A stretch of 8,293 nucleotides of DNA, taken from contig CABURF010000037.1 in NCBI GenBank assembly GCA_902493755.1, positions 1-8,293 of the forward strand, given 5' to 3'. Source of the DNA: an uncultured Coriobacteriia bacterium. Its GTDB lineage: Bacteria > Actinomycetota > Coriobacteriia > Coriobacteriales > QAMH01. The translations under genes were made by a program, and so were the position numbers. A model generated the notes under the pieces. It searched no databases and was not told the origin of the DNA. It saw only the letters and a program-made list of their open reading frames with translations. Shown here piece by piece: positions 6,825 to 8,293 of the stretch (positions are counted from its first letter, which is position 1; every line of letters starts with the position of its first letter).

Positions 6825-6906
6825 GGCGCCTATTCTGCCACAATCATGGCTGCTTCTCGTTGTACACTTACGGATTACGATTTGCTCCCATATGAAAGGA
6901 CCCCTT
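6825..6906. promoter_or_regulatory. Divergent promoter region between the amidase gene and dapL
   Basis: This 82-base gap must hold promoters for both genes. On the plus strand TACACT (6863-6868) is a plausible -10 for dapL. On the minus strand CAGAAT (6837-6832) is a plausible -10 for the amidase gene and would start transcription at or within a base or two of ATG 6824. Neither has a good -35 at the right distance. Confidence 0.4.
6895..6900 (+). promoter_or_regulatory. Ribosome binding site that fixes the GTG start of dapL
   Basis: AAAGGA with a six-base spacer to GTG 6907. The in-frame ATG at 6892 directly precedes this site and has no ribosome site of its own, so GTG is preferred. Confidence 0.7.
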
Positions 6907-8127
6907 GTGGCCACAGTCAACGAAAACTACCAAAAACTTCCCGGCAGCTACCTCTTCAGCGAGATTGCCCATCGTACGGCCGACTTCTCCGCAACCCATC
7001 CGGATGTCAAACTCATCAAAATGGGCATTGGCGACGTAACGCGTCCGCTCGCACCCGCTGTCGTCGAGGCCATGCACGCCGCTGTTGACGACCTCGCCCA
7101 TGTGGAGACCTTCCATGGCTATGGCCCCGAACAGGGCTACGATTTCCTACGCGAGGCCATCGTCGAGCACGACTTTGCAGCCCGCGGCGTGAACATCACC
7201 GCCGACGAGATCTTCGTCTCTGACGGCGCCAAGAGCGACTGCGGCAACATCGGCGACATCTTCGCCATCGACAATCGCGTTGCCGTATGCGACCCGGTCT
7301 ACCCCGTCTATGTCGACACCAACGCCATGGCCGGCCGCGCGGGCTACTACGACGAAACGACGGAGGGCTGGACGGACATCGTCTACATGCCCACGACCGC
7401 GGAAAACGATTTTTGCCCAGCGCTGCCCGAAACCCCGGTCGACCTCATCTACCTGTGCTCTCCCAACAACCCTACGGGCACCGTACTCACCTACGACCAA
7501 CTCAAGGCCTGGGTCGACTACGCCAACGAGCACGACTCCGTCATCCTCTTCGATGCCGCCTACGAGCGCTTCATCGTCGAGGAGGACGTGCCGCACTCCA
7601 TTTTCGAGGTCGAGGGTGCCAAGACCTGCGCCATCGAGTTTCGTTCGTTCTCCAAAACGGCCGGTTTCACGGGCGCGCGCTGCGGCTACACCGTGGTGCC
7701 GAAAGCGCTCGAACGCGATGGCCAGAACCTCAACGCCATGTGGAACCGCCGCCAGACGACCAAGTTCAACGGCGCGAGCTACGTCATCCAGAAAGGTGCG
7801 GCAGCCATTTACACGCCCGAGGGCAAGCAGCAGGTCATGCAGACGATTGCCTATTACCAGCAAAACGCCCGCGTCATCAAGAATGCGCTCGAAGCCTGCG
7901 GATACGAAGTGTACGGTGCCGTGAACAGCCCGTATGTGTGGTGTCGTACCCCTGGAGGCATCGGCTCGTGGGAGTTCTTCGATATCCTGCTCGAGCGCTG
8001 CGGCGTCATCACCACACCGGGCGCGGGCTTCGGACCGGCTGGCGAGGGCTACATCCGCTTCACGGCCTTCGGCGATGCCGAGGCCACCAAGGAAGCCATG
8101 CGCCGCATCGAGGACCTCTCGTTCTGA
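6907..8127 (+). CDS. dapL: LL-diaminopimelate aminotransferase
   Basis: DapL converts tetrahydrodipicolinate to LL-diaminopimelate in one transamination with glutamate as amino donor. It bypasses the DapD/C/E succinylase route to meso-diaminopimelate and lysine in the cytoplasm. The 406-residue product has the family length and covers it end to end: VNENYQKLPGSYLFSEIA (4-21), IKMGIGDVTRPL, FHGYGPEQGYDFLREAI, IFVSDGAKSDCGNIGDIF and CDPVYPVYVDTNAMAG. LCSPNNPTG (183-191), FDAAYERFI and FRSFSKTAGFTGARCGY follow, with K250 as the pyridoxal-phosphate lysine. MWNRRQTTKFNGASY, SPYVWCRTP and GPAGEGYIRFTAF close it. The GTG start gives the residues expected near the N-terminus (MATVNENY) and has AAAGGA upstream. 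It is divergent from the amidase gene and followed by two hairpins before pyrE. Peptidoglycan with meso-diaminopimelate is implied but not shown. Confidence 0.97.
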   Translation: MATVNENYQKLPGSYLFSEIAHRTADFSATHPDVKLIKMGIGDVTRPLAPAVVEAMHAAVDDLAHVETFHGYGPEQGYDFLREAIVEHDFAARGVNITADEIFVSDGAKSDCGNIGDIFAIDNRVAVCDPVYPVYVDTNAMAGRAGYYDETTEGWTDIVYMPTTAENDFCPALPETPVDLIYLCSPNNPTGTVLTYDQLKAWVDYANEHDSVILFDAAYERFIVEEDVPHSIFEVEGAKTCAIEFRSFSKTAGFTGARCGYTVVPKALERDGQNLNAMWNRRQTTKFNGASYVIQKGAAAIYTPEGKQQVMQTIAYYQQNARVIKNALEACGYEVYGAVNSPYVWCRTPGGIGSWEFFDILLERCGVITTPGAGFGPAGEGYIRFTAFGDAEATKEAMRRIEDLSF

Positions 8128-8152
8128 GACGACGTGCCTAGCACGCTGTCTC
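8126..8152. terminator. Hairpin overlapping the dapL stop codon
   Basis: A 12-position stem, GAGACGACGTGC against GCACGCTGTCTC, encloses a CTA loop. It has ten Watson-Crick pairs, one G-U (8131/8147) and one mismatch (8132/8146). It begins within the dapL stop codon. No T-run follows, so it is not a textbook intrinsic terminator; it may end or stabilise the dapL mRNA. Confidence 0.45.
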
Positions 8153-8158
8153 ATACCT

Positions 8159-8193
8159 GACTGGGACAAGGAGACAAGTCATTTGTCCCAGTC
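8159..8193. repeat. Perfect 11-base inverted repeat upstream of pyrE
   Basis: GACTGGGACAA at 8159-8169 and TTGTCCCAGTC at 8183-8193 are exact complements around a 13-base loop. The loop itself carries a second GAGACAA like the end of the left arm. No T-run follows the stem. It could be a terminator of unusual form, a pyrE leader element, an operator, or a copy of a scattered palindromic repeat; the sequence does not decide. Confidence 0.6.
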
Positions 8194-8223
8194 CCTGCCC
8201 CACTTGAAAGGAAATGAGGAGTT

Positions 8224-8293
8224 ATGGAAGCTTACAAGCAGGAGTTCATCGACTTCATGGTCGATTCCGACGTGCTCAAGTTCGGGGAGTTCA
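8224..8293 (+). CDS. pyrE: Orotate phosphoribosyltransferase, first 23 codons only
   Basis: The visible residues, MEAYKQEFIDFMVDSDVLKFGEF, match the N-terminus of the longer Gram-positive type of PyrE (compare Y-K-x-E-F-I-x-F and L-K-F-G-x-F). The enzyme joins orotate and PRPP to make OMP in pyrimidine synthesis. The catalytic and PRPP-binding parts lie beyond the right edge. ATG 8224 has GAGGAG only two bases upstream and AAAGGA eleven bases upstream; an ATG at 8214 is in another frame that does not match. It follows dapL by 96 bases that hold two hairpins, so it is probably transcribed at least partly on its own. Confidence 0.8.
   Translation, partial: MEAYKQEFIDFMVDSDVLKFGEF

Noticed and set aside
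6628..6906. In-frame upstream extension of dapL, giving about 499 residues
   Set aside because: It covers the amidase N-terminus on the other strand, lacks a ribosome site and adds low-complexity sequence absent from DapL. GTG 6907 with AAAGGA fits.
7147..8169. 340-codon open frame on the minus strand opposite dapL
   Set aside because: It is wholly antisense to a full-length, clearly recognised dapL. Long antisense frames are expected in GC-rich genes, and the translation has no recognisable family.
8159..8193. PyrR-type attenuator before pyrE
   Set aside because: I see neither the conserved PyrR-binding loop sequence nor a terminator with a T-run; only the inverted repeat is supported.

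Overview
The window looks like chromosomal DNA from a GC-rich Gram-positive anaerobe. The best guess is a member of the Coriobacteriia (Eggerthellaceae or Collinsella/Olsenella relatives). This is an inference from codon use, a Gram-positive-type lipoprotein, LL-diaminopimelate aminotransferase, and a family-level match of several proteins; it was not tested by any search. The window is densely coded with short intergenic gaps and has no transposase, integrase, phage gene, CRISPR array, rRNA or tRNA that I can see. No stretch over 300 bases lacks a gene.

Left part, minus strand (reading right to left): a modD-like gene (2549-1704) is followed by an overlapping gene for an uncharacterised 177-residue protein (1711-1178). 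Next comes an intergenic stretch holding an inverted-repeat element (1052-1165), then cstA (894 to beyond the left edge). The cstA frame is broken by a one-base loss near 553-562. Between modD and the next plus-strand gene lies a very strong 25-position hairpin (2669-2732).

Middle, plus strand: a PAP2-family membrane phosphatase (2806-3339). It is followed by a likely two-gene operon of a charged helical protein of unknown function (3468-4280) and a YgiQ-type radical SAM protein (4286-6076, GTG start). Convergent to it is a lipoprotein N-acetylmuramoyl-L-alanine amidase (6824-6096, minus).

Right part, plus strand: dapL (6907-8127, GTG start) makes LL-diaminopimelate for lysine and peptidoglycan. 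Two hairpins in tandem (8126-8152 and 8159-8193) follow, then the first 23 codons of pyrE (8224 onward).

Functional links: dapL, the amidase and possibly the PAP2 phosphatase all touch cell-wall metabolism, but their different orientations argue against one operon. I do not see a clearly new multi-gene system. The observations most worth a second look are the ModD/unknown-protein pair, the helical partner of YgiQ, the three intergenic inverted-repeat structures and the cstA frameshift.
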